NCBI RefSeq assembly: GCF_014199935.1
Contig: NZ_JACHOP010000001.1
Coordinates: 1 to 64,000 of the forward strand
Direction: 5' to 3'
DNA: 64,000 bases
Source of the DNA: Methylorubrum rhodinum
GTDB taxonomy: Bacteria; Pseudomonadota; Alphaproteobacteria; Rhizobiales; Beijerinckiaceae
Position numbers and translations under genes: made by a program. How positions within the stretch are numbered: position 1 is the stretch's first letter; every line of letters starts with the position of its first letter. The notes under the pieces are model-generated. The model searched no databases and had not been told where the DNA came from. It saw only the letters and a program-made list of their open reading frames with translations. Shown here in pieces: positions 1 through 8,753 of this stretch.

Positions 1-85
1 CGCCCTCATGCGGCGCCTCATCGTCATCGCAAACGCGCGCCTGCGCGACGCCTTCGCCGAAAAACGACAGGTCGCCACGAACTGA
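1..85 (+). mobile_element. C-terminal end of an IS110-family-like transposase (cut by window edge)
   Basis: An open frame enters from the left edge and stops with TGA at 83-85. Its last 27 residues include ALMRRLIVIANARLRDAF, which resembles the C-terminal helix of IS110/IS116/IS902 DEDD transposases (the pattern is roughly 'MRKLLxxANAxxRD'). Only this tail is visible, so neither the DEDD nor the serine domain can be checked, nor whether the copy is intact. The call rests on a short similarity judged by eye. It could be another protein ending in a similar helix. Confidence 0.5.
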
Positions 86-142
86 GTTGATGACGCAGGC
101 GCGTCGATGGTCGGCCGACGAAGGCTTGACGGAGCAGGCAAA

Positions 143-162
143 TGCAACGTTATAAAGTTTCA
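143..162 (+). promoter_or_regulatory. Candidate Zur operator
   Basis: TGCAACGTTATAAAGTTTCA is an imperfect palindrome: 16 of 20 positions match its own reverse complement around a central TTATAA. Alphaproteobacterial Zur boxes are palindromes of this kind, with an AT-rich TTATAA-type core. It ends 16 bases before the ATG of a COG0523 GTPase, a family often derepressed by Zur in zinc starvation. It lies inside the longer upstream reading frame, which argues for translation starting at 179. Zur binding is an inference. Confidence 0.6.
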
Positions 163-178
163 AACTGAAGGAGTTCCG

Positions 179-1396
179 ATGCCGTCCACCGATGCCCGTC
201 TTCCCGTCACCGTGCTGTCCGGCTTCCTCGGCGCGGGCAAGACGACGCTGCTCAACCACGTGCTCAACAACCGCGAGGGCCGCCGCGTCGCGGTGATCGT
301 CAACGACATAAGCGAGGTGAACATCGACGCCGACCTGCTGCGGGCCGGCGGCGCGAACCTGTCGCGCACCGACGAGCGGCTGGTGGAGATGACCAACGGC
401 TGCATCTGCTGCACGCTGCGCGACGACCTGCTCGCCGAGGTGCGCCGCCTCGCGACTGAGCGCCGGTTCGACTACCTGCTGATCGAGGGAACCGGCATCG
501 CCGAGCCGCTGCCCGTCGCCTCGACCTTCTCGTTCCGCGACGAGGCCGGCCATGCGCTCGCCGACGTCGCCCGGCTCGACACGATGGTCACCGTGGTCGA
601 TGCCGTGAATCTCCTGCGGGACTACGGCTCCAACGAATTTTTGAGGGACCGCGGCGAGACCGCGGGTGCCGAGGACACCCGCACCCTGGTCGATCTCTTG
701 GTCGAGCAGATCGAGTTCGCCGACGTGGTGGTGATCAACAAGGCCGGCGACGTGAGCCCCGAACAGCTCGACCTCGTCCGCTCGGTGGTGCGCGGGCTGA
801 ATGCCGACGCCCGCATCGTCGAGGCCTCGCACGGGCGCGTGCCTCCGGAAAAAATCCTCGAGACCGGCCTGTTCGACGAGGAGAAGGCGCAGGAGCATCC
901 GCTCTGGTTCAAGGAACTCTACGGCGCCCACACGCACGTGCCGGAGACCGAGGAATACGGGATCGGGTCCTTCGTCTACCGGGCGCGCCGGCCGTTCGAC
1001 CCACAAAAGTTCCAGGCCTTCGTGAACGCGACTTGGCCGGGGCTGATCCGGGCCAAGGGCCATTTCTGGCTCGCCACCCGGCCCGACTGGGTCGGCGAGT
1101 TCTCGCTGGCCGGCGCGGTGGCGCATGTCGGCGCCATGGGCTTCTGGTGGGCGGCGGTGCCGCGCCGCCGCTGGCCGGAGGAAGAGGTGTTCCGCGAGCG
1201 GCTGCATTCGGTCTGGAGCGACAATTGGGGCGACCGGCGCCAGGAACTCGTCTTCATCGGCCGCGACATGGACCGGGCGGCGATTCAAGCCGCGCTCGAT
1301 GCCTGCCTCGTCGGCGCGGAGGCGGCGCGGTTCGAGCCGGAGGCGTTCCGCCACCTGCCCGACCCGTTCCCGGCATGGCGCCGGGCGGCGGCCTGA
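179..1396 (+). CDS. COG0523/CobW-family GTPase, probable zinc metallochaperone
   Basis: 405 residues. The N-terminal G3E GTPase domain has a Walker A motif, GFLGAGKTT (near residues 14-22), followed by the CxCC metal site in NGCICC (near residues 74-79), the signature of COG0523 metal chaperones. A C-terminal CobW_C domain follows from about residue 255. The frame is open from 107, but ATG 179 has a good ribosome site (GAAGGAG) and lies just after a Zur-like palindrome. Members load or deliver zinc, cobalt or other metals. The operator points to zinc, as in ZigA/YeiR-type chaperones. The next gene overlaps the stop (TGATG). The family is secure; the metal is an inference. Confidence 0.85.
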   Translation: MPSTDARLPVTVLSGFLGAGKTTLLNHVLNNREGRRVAVIVNDISEVNIDADLLRAGGANLSRTDERLVEMTNGCICCTLRDDLLAEVRRLATERRFDYLLIEGTGIAEPLPVASTFSFRDEAGHALADVARLDTMVTVVDAVNLLRDYGSNEFLRDRGETAGAEDTRTLVDLLVEQIEFADVVVINKAGDVSPEQLDLVRSVVRGLNADARIVEASHGRVPPEKILETGLFDEEKAQEHPLWFKELYGAHTHVPETEEYGIGSFVYRARRPFDPQKFQAFVNATWPGLIRAKGHFWLATRPDWVGEFSLAGAVAHVGAMGFWWAAVPRRRWPEEEVFRERLHSVWSDNWGDRRQELVFIGRDMDRAAIQAALDACLVGAEAARFEPEAFRHLPDPFPAWRRAAA

Positions 1397-1689
1397 TGGG
1401 CTTCGTCACTCTCCGCGATTGGCGCGCCCGCTCGGCGGCGCTGGCGCAGAGCGCCGCGCGCGCCAAGGCACTGATCGCCCCGGCGCTTGGGCTCACCGAG
1501 GCCGACGCGCTTTCGGTCAACGAGATCGTCTGCCACGATCCCGCCTGCCCCGGCGCCGAGACGGTGGTGCTGGTGATGCGCGCGGGCGAGCCGACGCGGG
1601 CGTTGCGCCTCCCCTGCGGGCTCGATGCGGTGACGGGGGCCGAGGCGGCGGCGCTGGCGGTGGAGGAGGCCGCGTTGCGCGGCGTTTGA
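1396..1689 (+). CDS. Small conserved protein with a CxDPxCPG motif, coupled to the COG0523 GTPase
   Basis: 97 residues. The ATG overlaps the stop codon of the upstream GTPase, so the two are probably translationally coupled and share the zinc-type operator. I do not recognise a named family. The protein is Ala-rich and has three Cys, at 46, 51 and 74. The first two are in [10 protein letters not shown], which could bind a metal or serve as a target of the GTPase. There is no signal peptide or membrane segment. Context suggests a partner or client of the chaperone; this is not proven. Confidence 0.7.
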   Translation: MGFVTLRDWRARSAALAQSAARAKALIAPALGLTEADALSVNEIVCHDPACPGAETVVLVMRAGEPTRALRLPCGLDAVTGAEAAALAVEEAALRGV

Positions 1690-1771
1690 GAGCCGGCTTT
1701 CATCATTCCGTCGTGACGGCCGTGGGAGTAGGCCATGGGGCAACGTCACAGCCTCACGGCCCGAGACCGCC

Positions 1772-2320
1772 ATGACCATCAAGCTGAGACCGCTGGAGCG
1801 CGAGGACCTCCTCTTCGTGCATCAGCTCAACAACAACGACAGCATCATGCGCTATTGGTTCGAGGAGGCCTACGAGTCCTTCGCCGAGCTGGCGCAGCTC
1901 TACGAGCGCAACATCCACAACCAGACCGAGCGTCGTTTCATCATCGCCACCGAGCGTGGAGAGCCCGCCGGCATGGTCGAGCTGGTGGAGATCAACCACC
2001 TGCACCGCCGCTGCGAATTCCAGATCGCGATCCACCCCGACCATCAGGGGAAGGGCTACGCCAAGCGCGCCACCCGCATCGCCATCGACTACGCGTTCAA
2101 GGTGCTCAACATCCACAAGCTGTACCTGCACGTGGACAAGGACAACAAGCGCGCCGCCGGCATCTACGAAAGTTGCGGCTTCCGCCCCGAGGGCATCCTC
2201 CGGGACGAGTTTTTTGTGAATGGCCGCTATCGGGATGCGGTTAGGATGTGCCTGTTCCAGCCGCATTACCTCGCCGAGCGCGGCGCGGGCGAGGTGGCCG
2301 AGCCGGTGCTGAAGACCTGA
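1772..2320 (+). CDS. speG: Spermidine N1-acetyltransferase
   Basis: 182 residues, one GNAT domain covering most of the length. The sequence is SpeG-like throughout: LRPLEREDL at the start, the acetyl-CoA loop in [13 protein letters not shown] (near residues 89-101), and the downstream [10 protein letters not shown] and [10 protein letters not shown] segments. SpeG acetylates spermidine with acetyl-CoA in the cytoplasm and prevents polyamine toxicity. It stands alone, about 80 bases after the small metal-linked gene, with no sign of shared transcription. Length is close to the usual 170-186. Confidence 0.88.
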   Translation: MTIKLRPLEREDLLFVHQLNNNDSIMRYWFEEAYESFAELAQLYERNIHNQTERRFIIATERGEPAGMVELVEINHLHRRCEFQIAIHPDHQGKGYAKRATRIAIDYAFKVLNIHKLYLHVDKDNKRAAGIYESCGFRPEGILRDEFFVNGRYRDAVRMCLFQPHYLAERGAGEVAEPVLKT

Positions 2321-2351
2321 TTTTTTTCACATAGGCTTCGACCACCCTCCC

Positions 2352-2493
2352 CGTCATTGCGAGGTGGAGCCGAAGCAATCCAGCCCTTCGCATTATCCGA
2401 AAGAGGCGCTCACGGAGCCGTTTCGTCGGCGCGGTCTCGCCTTCCCTTGAGAGGTCGCGCTCTGGATTGCTTCGGCTCCGCCTCGCAATGACG
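2352..2493. repeat. Palindromic intergenic element with 32-bp terminal arms
   Basis: The left arm (2352-2383) and right arm (2462-2493) are inverted copies matching at 31 of 32 positions; each begins CGTCATTGCGAGG when read inward. About 78 bases separate them, so the RNA could fold as one very long hairpin. The 'CGTCATTGCGAGGxGGAGCCGAAGCAATCCAG' type occurs as an intergenic repeat in several alphaproteobacteria. It has no coding capacity and sits between speG (plus) and a minus-strand gene, where it may also end transcription. The rest of the 2321-2623 gap holds nothing recognisable. Confidence 0.85.
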
Positions 2494-2623
2494 GCGTGAA
2501 GCGGAAATGGAAGCGCAGGTTCGGAAAAACGAAAACGGCCCCTACCCGAAGCGGGTGAGAGCCGAATTCTCCGGGCTTCGAAGCCGCGCCCCTTCGCGAG
2601 GTGCGCGGCTCCAAAGGTGAGCC

Positions 2624-3886
2624 TTACCGGCCGCCCATACCCTCGCGGCCACCGGCGCCGCCGCGGCCGGACTCCATGCCGCCCGAGGCGCCGCCCTTCA
2701 TGCCGCCGGCCTCGCCGCCGCGCATGTTGCCGCCGCCCATCGAGCCGCGGTCGGCGCCGCCCTTGTCGGAGGCGTTGCGGACGGTGTCACCGCCCTCGCC
2801 ACCGCGCATGCCGGCATTGCGCATGCCGTCGCGCTCCGTGCCCTTGTTGTCCTTGCCGTCGCGCATGCCGCGGTCGTTCATGGCCTTGTCGCCGCCCATG
2901 CGCTCGCCGCGGGTCCGGTCGCCGCGCATCTCGTTGCGCTGCGAATCGCGGGTCTCGGTGCGACTGGCGTTGCGGACATCCGTGCGGCTGGAGCGGCTCT
3001 CGCTGAAGCCGACGCCGACCGCGCCGCCGCGGCGCTCGGTGGTCGAGACCGTGGTGGAGAGGCGGCGGTACTCCGGCGAGCCGTAGACGACGCGCTGGCC
3101 GCGGATCGTCACGATGCGGCGCCCCTCGCCGACGCTGACGAGGCGGCGGTATTCCGGCGAACCGTAGATCACGCGCTCGCCGCGTATGGTGACGTAGCGG
3201 CGGCTCTCGCCTCCGGTGCCGACCAGACGGCGGTATTCCGGCGAGCCGTAGATCACCCGCTGGCCGCGGATCGTGACGTAGCGGCGCGGGCCGGAGCTGG
3301 TGCGCTCGGTGACGATCAGGCGGCGGTACTCGGGCGAGCCGTAGACGACGCGCTGGCCGCCGATGAACACGAACCGACCCTCGCGGCGGAAGCCGCCGTC
3401 GACCGTGGTCGAGCGTATGTCGGTGCGGCTGCCGACGCGGGTCCGGTCGCTTTCGCGGAAGCTCGAACGCTCGTTGCGGTCGCCGCGCATCCGCTCGCTG
3501 CGGTCACCGCGGTCGCCCCGCTCGGCGGTGTCGCGGTCGCGTCCGGCGCGGCCGTCCATGCCCCGCTCGCCGCGGCCGTCGCGGGCCATGTCGCCCTTCG
3601 TGTCAGCGTTCATGCCAGCCTTGGCGCCCTTGCCCTCGGCCTTGTCCATGTCGCCGCCGCGGCCGGCCATATCGCCCTTCGTGTCGCCCCGATCGGCCTT
3701 CATGCCAGCACCGCCGCGCTCACCGCCCATGCTGTCGCCGCCGCCGCGGGACTGCATGCCGCCCGAGGAACCGCCGCGCTCCGCGCCGGACTGCATGCCG
3801 CCGCGCTCCGCGCCACCCGCCGCCCCTTGAGCGTAGACCGAAGTGCTCATCAGCAGAGCGGCAAGACCTATGGCAACCGTTCTCAT
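2624..3886 (-). CDS. Secreted low-complexity protein with four GSPEYRRL repeats
   Basis: 420 residues, function unknown. The N-terminus (MRTVAIGLAALLMSTSVYAQ) is a Sec signal peptide. Residues about 20-150 and 290-420 are Gly/Met/Arg/Asp-rich low complexity (GGERGG, MRGG, DRG types). The middle has four copies of a 27-31 residue unit with core (R/G)GQRVxYGSPEYRRL; the copies are 81, 84 and 93 bases apart in DNA. The start is taken at 3886, where GGAGGTTACGCCG precedes the ATG, five codons inside the frame. There are no Cys, catalytic motifs or membrane segments after the signal. The repeat looks like a short beta-hairpin unit. It could be an envelope or matrix protein. Confidence 0.75.
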   Translation of the reverse strand: MRTVAIGLAALLMSTSVYAQGAAGGAERGGMQSGAERGGSSGGMQSRGGGDSMGGERGGAGMKADRGDTKGDMAGRGGDMDKAEGKGAKAGMNADTKGDMARDGRGERGMDGRAGRDRDTAERGDRGDRSERMRGDRNERSSFRESDRTRVGSRTDIRSTTVDGGFRREGRFVFIGGQRVVYGSPEYRRLIVTERTSSGPRRYVTIRGQRVIYGSPEYRRLVGTGGESRRYVTIRGERVIYGSPEYRRLVSVGEGRRIVTIRGQRVVYGSPEYRRLSTTVSTTERRGGAVGVGFSESRSSRTDVRNASRTETRDSQRNEMRGDRTRGERMGGDKAMNDRGMRDGKDNKGTERDGMRNAGMRGGEGGDTVRNASDKGGADRGSMGGGNMRGGEAGGMKGGASGGMESGRGGAGGREGMGGR

Positions 3887-4373
3887 CGGCGTAACCTCCA
3901 TATTTCGAAAGACGCACTGAAACGCAGCAGATATCGAAACGGTTCGCTAAAAAACGTGGCGGATGTGGAAGGATTTTCGCCATCTGTCTCTCTTGGTCCG
4001 CACTGAAGAGAGCTTGGCCATGAGCGCGCGAGGCCTTGGTGCGGGCCGCGATAACTGGCGACGCGCGCAAAGCGTTCCGCGCGAATGCAGACGTTGCGGC
4101 AGCAGAGCGACCCCCCTCGGCGCAGACGGCCGGCGCGGTCGCGCGAAGCCGCGTCGGCGGCCTCGCGCCGCGAGAGTTCGCGGGGCGGGCGCCGGCGATG
4201 GCGGCAAGCCGGAAACCGAAGCGAAAGCGTCGAGCGATTGCCCGGCCAATCGGCCCAAACGTCTTGCATCCGCCCGATTTTCTGCCGAAGAGGCCGCATT
4301 CCACCGGACAGGGTCACCGGAACGGGGCGGCACAAGCCGCGCCGCATGCGTCGAGCGGGGAGCGTTGGGACCG
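3887..4373. other. Intergenic gap upstream of fabZ
   Basis: 487 bases between divergent genes. The first 75 bases (about 3887-3960) are relatively AT-rich and should hold the minus-strand promoter. The rest is GC-rich. Frames are open in several registers, but the translations are Arg/Ala-rich, resemble no family, and extend fabZ without a start signal. In most alphaproteobacteria bamA and lpxD lie here; no trace of either is visible. Confidence 0.6.
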
Positions 4374-4847
4374 ATGAGCGAAGAGCCGCGGGAGCTGGGA
4401 TCGGCCGATATCCAGAAGGTTCTGGAATTGCTGCCCCACCGCTACCCGTTCCTGATGATCGACAAGATCATCGAGATCGATCGCGACGAGAGCTGCATCG
4501 GCATCAAGAACGTCACCGCCAACGAGCCGCAGTTCACCGGGCACTTTCCCGGCATGCCGGTGTTTCCGGGCGTGCTGCTGATCGAGGCCATGGCCCAGAC
4601 CGCAGGGGCGATCTGCTGCCGCCACGTCATCGGCGACCGGGCGGCGGAGCTGAAGACCAAGCAGGTCTTCTTCATGACCATCGACAAGTGCAAGTTCCGC
4701 AAGCCCGTCGTCCCCGGCGATCAGGTGCGGCTGCACATGACCAAGATGAAGCAGCGCAAGACGATGTGGTGGTTTCGCGGCGAGGCCCGCGTCGAGGGCA
4801 CCCTCGTCGCCGAGGCCGAGATCGGCGCCATGCTGGTGACGGAGTGA
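4374..4847 (+). CDS. fabZ: (3R)-hydroxyacyl-ACP dehydratase FabZ
   Basis: 157 residues, one hot-dog domain. FabZ dehydrates beta-hydroxyacyl-ACP in fatty acid elongation. Visible signatures are [12 protein letters not shown] (residues 19-30) and the active-site helix [20 protein letters not shown], which places catalytic His57 and Glu71. The frame is open back to 3963, but homologues begin near ATG 4374 and the upstream extension is not protein-like. It is the first gene of the lpx operon and overlaps lpxA by 4 bases. It competes with lipid A synthesis for hydroxyacyl-ACP, which explains the linkage. Confidence 0.95.
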   Translation: MSEEPRELGSADIQKVLELLPHRYPFLMIDKIIEIDRDESCIGIKNVTANEPQFTGHFPGMPVFPGVLLIEAMAQTAGAICCRHVIGDRAAELKTKQVFFMTIDKCKFRKPVVPGDQVRLHMTKMKQRKTMWWFRGEARVEGTLVAEAEIGAMLVTE

Positions 4848-5659
4848 GCCCCTTGCGCGACGGTATCCACGAGAGCAGCGTGATCGAGGACGGCGCCCGC
4901 CTCGGCGAGGGCGTGCGGATCGGCCCGTTCTGCCATGTCGGCCCCGAGGTGACGCTGGGCGACGGCTGCGAACTCATCAGCCACGTGGTCGTGGCCGGCC
5001 GGACCACGGTCGGGGCCCGTACGAAAATCTACCCCTTCGCCTCGATCGGCCATCCGCCGCAGGACCTGAAATATCGCGGCGAGCCCTCGACGCTCACGGT
5101 CGGCGCCGATTGCCTGATCCGCGAGGGCGTGACCATGAACCCCGGCACCGCGGGCGGCGGGCTGGAGACGGTCGTGGGCAACCACTGCGCGTTCCTGGCC
5201 AACAGCCATGTCGGGCACGATTGCCGCGTCGGCGACCACGTGATCTTCTCCAACAACGTCATGCTCGCCGGCCATTGCACGGTCGGCAACTACGCGATCC
5301 TGGGCGGGGGCGCGGCGGTGATCCAGTTCGCCCGCGTCGGCGACCATGCCTTCGTCGGCGGCCTGTCGGGACTGGAGAACGACTGCATCCCCTACGGCAT
5401 GGTGCTCGGCAACCGCGCCTATCTCTCGGGCCTCAACATCATCGGCCTGCAGCGCCGCGGCTTTTCCCGCGAGGACATCCATGCGCTGCGCCGCGCCTAC
5501 CGCCTGCTCTTCGCGCAGGAGGGCACGCTGATGGAGCGGGTCGAGGACGTGGCCGCCGAGTTCGACACCCACCCGGCGATCCACGAGATCCTCTCCTTCA
5601 TCCGCGAGGGCGGCAAGCGCTCGATCTGCACGCCGCGCCCCGTCGCCGCGGCCATCTAG
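4844..5659 (+). CDS. lpxA: UDP-N-acetylglucosamine acyltransferase LpxA
   Basis: 271 residues, the usual length. It transfers a 3-hydroxyacyl chain from ACP to UDP-GlcNAc, the first step of lipid A synthesis, in the cytoplasm. The N-terminal two thirds are left-handed beta-helix hexapeptide repeats ([30 protein letters not shown]). The catalytic His region is ANSHVGHDC (near residues 122-130). The C-terminal helical part contains [12 protein letters not shown]. The GTG start at 4844 overlaps the fabZ stop by 4 bases, giving translational coupling. Confidence 0.95.
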   Translation: MSPLRDGIHESSVIEDGARLGEGVRIGPFCHVGPEVTLGDGCELISHVVVAGRTTVGARTKIYPFASIGHPPQDLKYRGEPSTLTVGADCLIREGVTMNPGTAGGGLETVVGNHCAFLANSHVGHDCRVGDHVIFSNNVMLAGHCTVGNYAILGGGAAVIQFARVGDHAFVGGLSGLENDCIPYGMVLGNRAYLSGLNIIGLQRRGFSREDIHALRRAYRLLFAQEGTLMERVEDVAAEFDTHPAIHEILSFIREGGKRSICTPRPVAAAI

Positions 5660-5661
5660 CG

Positions 5662-6510
5662 GTGAGCGGAACCGCCCGGCCGCTCGCGCTGGTGGCCGGG
5701 GCGGGCCGCCTGCCCGAACTCGTGGCCGACTCGCTGGAGCGGGCGGGCCGGCCGTTCCGGGTGCTGGCCGTGCGCGGCTTCACCGAGCGGGCGATGCGGG
5801 CTCGCGCCGACGCGACCGTCGATCTCCTCGACATCCCCGGTACGCTGCGCATCCTGAAGGACTGGGCGCCCGAGGCCGTGGTGCCCGCGGGCGGCGTCGC
5901 CCGCCCGAGCCCGGCGGCGCTCCTCAACGCCGCCCACGCCGTGAAGAACCGCGACATTCTGCGGGGGCTGGCCGGCGGCGACGACCGGCTGCTGCGCGCC
6001 GTGCTGGCGCTGCTCGAAGAGAACGGCCACCGGGTGCTCGGCGTGCACGAGGTCGCCCCCGACCTGCTCGGGCGGCCCGGCCGCCTCGGCCGCCACGTGC
6101 CGGACAAGGAGGCCACGCTCTCGATCGCCACCGGCCGCGCCATGCTCGGCGCGCTGAGTCCGTTCGATGTCGGGCAGGCGGCGGTGGTCGCCGCCGAGCG
6201 CGTGATCGCGGTCGAGGGGCCGGAGGGCACCGACCGGATGCTGATCCGCGCCCGCGCGCTCGGCCGCAAGCCGTTCGGCTACGGCAACGCCCCCAAGGGC
6301 ACGGTGCTGGTGAAGCTGCCCAAGCTCGGTCAGGACCTGCGCATCGACCTGCCGGCGATCGGCCCGCGCACGGTCCACCGCGCGGCGGCCGCGGGCTGTG
6401 CCGGCATCGCCATCGGCGCCGGCTACACCCTGGTGATCGATACGGAGCAGACCGTGGCGGCAGCGGACGCGGCCGGGCTCTTCCTGATCGGCCTGGAGGT
6501 CGCGCCGTGA
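5662..6510 (+). CDS. lpxI: UDP-2,3-diacylglucosamine pyrophosphatase LpxI
   Basis: 282 residues. LpxI hydrolyses UDP-2,3-diacylglucosamine to lipid X and UMP; it replaces LpxH in alphaproteobacteria. The LpxI_N domain begins LALVAGAGRLPEL and the LpxI_C domain (formerly DUF1009) includes KFPK-like GTVLVKLPKLGQDLRIDLPAIG and the terminal AGCAGIAIGAGYTLV. The GTG start at 5662 follows the lpxA stop by 2 bases, and the gene ends in a 4-base overlap with lpxB. Position between lpxA and lpxB is the classic one. Confidence 0.95.
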   Translation: MSGTARPLALVAGAGRLPELVADSLERAGRPFRVLAVRGFTERAMRARADATVDLLDIPGTLRILKDWAPEAVVPAGGVARPSPAALLNAAHAVKNRDILRGLAGGDDRLLRAVLALLEENGHRVLGVHEVAPDLLGRPGRLGRHVPDKEATLSIATGRAMLGALSPFDVGQAAVVAAERVIAVEGPEGTDRMLIRARALGRKPFGYGNAPKGTVLVKLPKLGQDLRIDLPAIGPRTVHRAAAAGCAGIAIGAGYTLVIDTEQTVAAADAAGLFLIGLEVAP

Positions 6511-7670
6511 GCCAGCACCAAAAGATCTGGCTGGTGGCGGGCGAGGATTCCGGCGACCAGCTCGGCGCCAAGCTGATCCGGGCGCTGCGCGCCCTCTCGC
6601 CCCAGCCGCCGACGCTCGGCGGCGTCGGCGGCGAGGCCATGGCGGCGGAGGGTTTTTCGTCGCTCTTCCCCATCGATGACGTGGCGGTGATGGGCTACCT
6701 GCCGGTTCTCGCCCGCGCCCGCACGCTGCTGCGGCGCATCCGCGAGACCGCGGACGACGTGGTCGCGGCCGGTCCCGACGTGCTCGTCATCATCGACAGC
6801 CCCGGCTTCACCCACGCGGTCGCGACCCGCGTGCGCAAGCGCCTGCCCGATCTGCCGATCGTCGATTACGTCTCGCCGAGCGTCTGGGCGTGGCGGCCGT
6901 GGCGGGCCAAGGGCATGGTGCCGTTCATCGACCACGTGCTCGCCCTCCTCCCCTTCGAGCCGGAGGCGCATCGGCGCCTGGGCGGCCCGCCCTGCACTTA
7001 CGTCGGCCATCCGCTGATCGAGCGGCTTGCCGAGTTGCGCCCCTCCCCCGAGGAGCAGGCGGTCCGCGAGGGCCGCCCGCCGGTGCTCGCGGTGCTGCCG
7101 GGCTCGCGCCGCTCCGAGATCGAGCGGCTGATGCCGGTCTTCGGCCGCGCGCTCTCGGAACTGACCAAGCGCGTCGGCCCGTTCGAGATCGAATTGCCGG
7201 CCGTCAGCCGTCACAGGGCGCTGATCGAGCGCCTCGCGGTCGCCTGGGAGCGTCATCCGCGCATCGTCCACGGTGAGGCCGCGAAGTACGCGACCTTCCG
7301 CCGGGCCCGCGCGGCGCTGGCGGCCTCGGGCACCGTCACCCTCGAACTCGCGCTGTCGGGCGTGCCGATGGTGGTGGCCTACAAGGTCTCGCGGGTCGAG
7401 GAAGTCATCGCCCGCCGCCTGATCCAGGTGCCGACCATCGTGCTCCCGAACCTGATCCTGTCCGAGAACGCCATGCCGGAATTCGTGCAGGCCGATTGCA
7501 CGCCGGAGCGGCTGGCCGACACCCTGGCCCCGCTGATGGCCGGCGGCCCCGCCCGCCGGGCCCAGCTCGACGCGCTGGCCCGCATCGACGGCAGGATGCG
7601 GCTGGCAAACGACGAGGAGCCGAGCCGCGCGGCGGCCCGCATCGTCCTCTCGGCCCGGCGGGCGGCATGA
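6507..7670 (+). CDS. lpxB: Lipid-A-disaccharide synthase LpxB
   Basis: 387 residues, GT19 family. It joins UDP-2,3-diacylglucosamine to lipid X to make the beta-1,6 disaccharide of lipid A, at the inner face of the membrane. Signatures are [15 protein letters not shown] (start), [35 protein letters not shown] and the donor-site [16 protein letters not shown]-terminal [20 protein letters not shown] segment is also typical. The GTG start overlaps lpxI by 4 bases, and the stop overlaps the next gene by 4. Confidence 0.95.
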   Translation: MSQHQKIWLVAGEDSGDQLGAKLIRALRALSPQPPTLGGVGGEAMAAEGFSSLFPIDDVAVMGYLPVLARARTLLRRIRETADDVVAAGPDVLVIIDSPGFTHAVATRVRKRLPDLPIVDYVSPSVWAWRPWRAKGMVPFIDHVLALLPFEPEAHRRLGGPPCTYVGHPLIERLAELRPSPEEQAVREGRPPVLAVLPGSRRSEIERLMPVFGRALSELTKRVGPFEIELPAVSRHRALIERLAVAWERHPRIVHGEAAKYATFRRARAALAASGTVTLELALSGVPMVVAYKVSRVEEVIARRLIQVPTIVLPNLILSENAMPEFVQADCTPERLADTLAPLMAGGPARRAQLDALARIDGRMRLANDEEPSRAAARIVLSARRAA

Positions 7671-8158
7671 GTGCCCCTGACATGAGTGCACCCGACCCGA
7701 TCCGCATCTACGTCGATGCCGACGCCTGCCCGGTCAAGGACGAGGTGTTTCGCGTCGCCGGCCGCTACGGGCTCCACGTGTACGTCGTCTCGAACAGCTT
7801 CCTCAACCTGCCGCGCGAGCCCTGGATCGAGCGCGTCGTCGTCGGCGACACGTTCGACGCCGCCGACGATTGGATCGCCGAGCGGGCGAGCCCCGGTGCC
7901 GTCGTCATCACCGCGGACGTGCCGCTGGCGAGCCGCTGCGTGAAGGCCGGCGCCACGGCCCTGAGCCCCACCGGAAAGGCCTTCACCGACGCGTCCGTCG
8001 GCATGGCGCTGGCCACCCGCAACCTGATGCAGGAATTGCGCGAGGCCGGCGCCGTCACCGGAGGACCGAAGCCGTTCTCGAAGAGCGACCGCTCGGCATT
8101 TCTCGGCGCGCTCGACCGGGCGATCGTGCGGCTGCGGCGCGAGCGGGGGATGCGGTAG
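7667..8158 (+). CDS. DUF188 (YaiI/YqxD) family protein
   Basis: 163 residues. It starts at ATG 7667 inside the lpxB stop (ATGA), with a second possible start at 7682 because MSAPD is repeated. DUF188 features are [17 protein letters not shown] near the start, then [29 protein letters not shown] and [21 protein letters not shown] near the end. The fold is PIN-like and several Asp are retained, but no function is established for the family. Coupling to the lpx operon suggests co-transcription, not necessarily a lipid A role. Confidence 0.88.
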   Translation: MSAPDMSAPDPIRIYVDADACPVKDEVFRVAGRYGLHVYVVSNSFLNLPREPWIERVVVGDTFDAADDWIAERASPGAVVITADVPLASRCVKAGATALSPTGKAFTDASVGMALATRNLMQELREAGAVTGGPKPFSKSDRSAFLGALDRAIVRLRRERGMR

Positions 8159-8200
8159 CGGAGCGTCGCGCCGATCGGCCGGCGACGGTCAAAAGACGAA

Positions 8201-8689
8201 TCAGTGCCGGTCGTCCGGGGCCGGCGGCAGGGGCATGACCTCGATGCCCTCCTCCGCCAGCTCCCGCGCCTCGTGCGCCGTTGCTTCGCCGTAGATCGGG
8301 CGGCTGTCCGCGTCGCCGTAATGGATCGCCCGCGCCTCCTCGGCGAAGCGGTCGCCGACATGCTCGGCGGTCGAGACCACGTGCTCGCGCACCGCCTTGA
8401 GCAGGGCGCGCAGCCGTCGCTCCGGCTCGGCGATCATCGGCACGGGAGCGGTGGGCGGAGGGCCTGGGACCGCGGGAAGGCCGGCCGAGGCGGGCGGCTC
8501 GGCGGCGGGACGGCGCTCCCGGTCGGTGCGGGCCACGGCCGGAGCCATCGGTGCCTTGGTGATCTTCGCCGAGTCGCAGACCGGGCAGGTCACGAACCCG
8601 CGGGCCGTCTGCTCGTCGTAGGCCGAGCCCGAGGGGAACCAGCTCTCGAAGCCGTGGCCGGAATCGCAGACGAGGGTGAAGCGGATCAT
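8201..8689 (-). CDS. DUF1178 family protein
   Basis: 162 residues. The family signature is an N-terminal zinc-ribbon-like part: MIRFTLVCDSGHGFESWFPS with a later CPVCDSAKI pair. A Pro/Ala-rich linker (about 50-85) follows, then a conserved C-terminal helical part with EHVGDRFAEEARAIHYGD, RPIYGEAT and EARELAEEGI. Function is unknown. It is downstream of the nitrilase gene on the same strand with a 64-base gap; nitrilase, glutaredoxin and DUF1178 genes are commonly clustered in alphaproteobacteria. Confidence 0.88.
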   Translation of the reverse strand: MIRFTLVCDSGHGFESWFPSGSAYDEQTARGFVTCPVCDSAKITKAPMAPAVARTDRERRPAAEPPASAGLPAVPGPPPTAPVPMIAEPERRLRALLKAVREHVVSTAEHVGDRFAEEARAIHYGDADSRPIYGEATAHEARELAEEGIEVMPLPPAPDDRH

Positions 8690-8753
8690 GGTGACAGGAG
8701 CCTCGGGCCCCGGCGCGGAAGGCCGGGTCCGCGGGCGAGACGTGACAAAGAAA

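Noticed and set aside
3963..4373. Extended N-terminus of FabZ
   Set aside because: The extra 137 residues are Arg/Ala/Gly-rich without similarity, and FabZ proteins normally start at the ATG at 4374.
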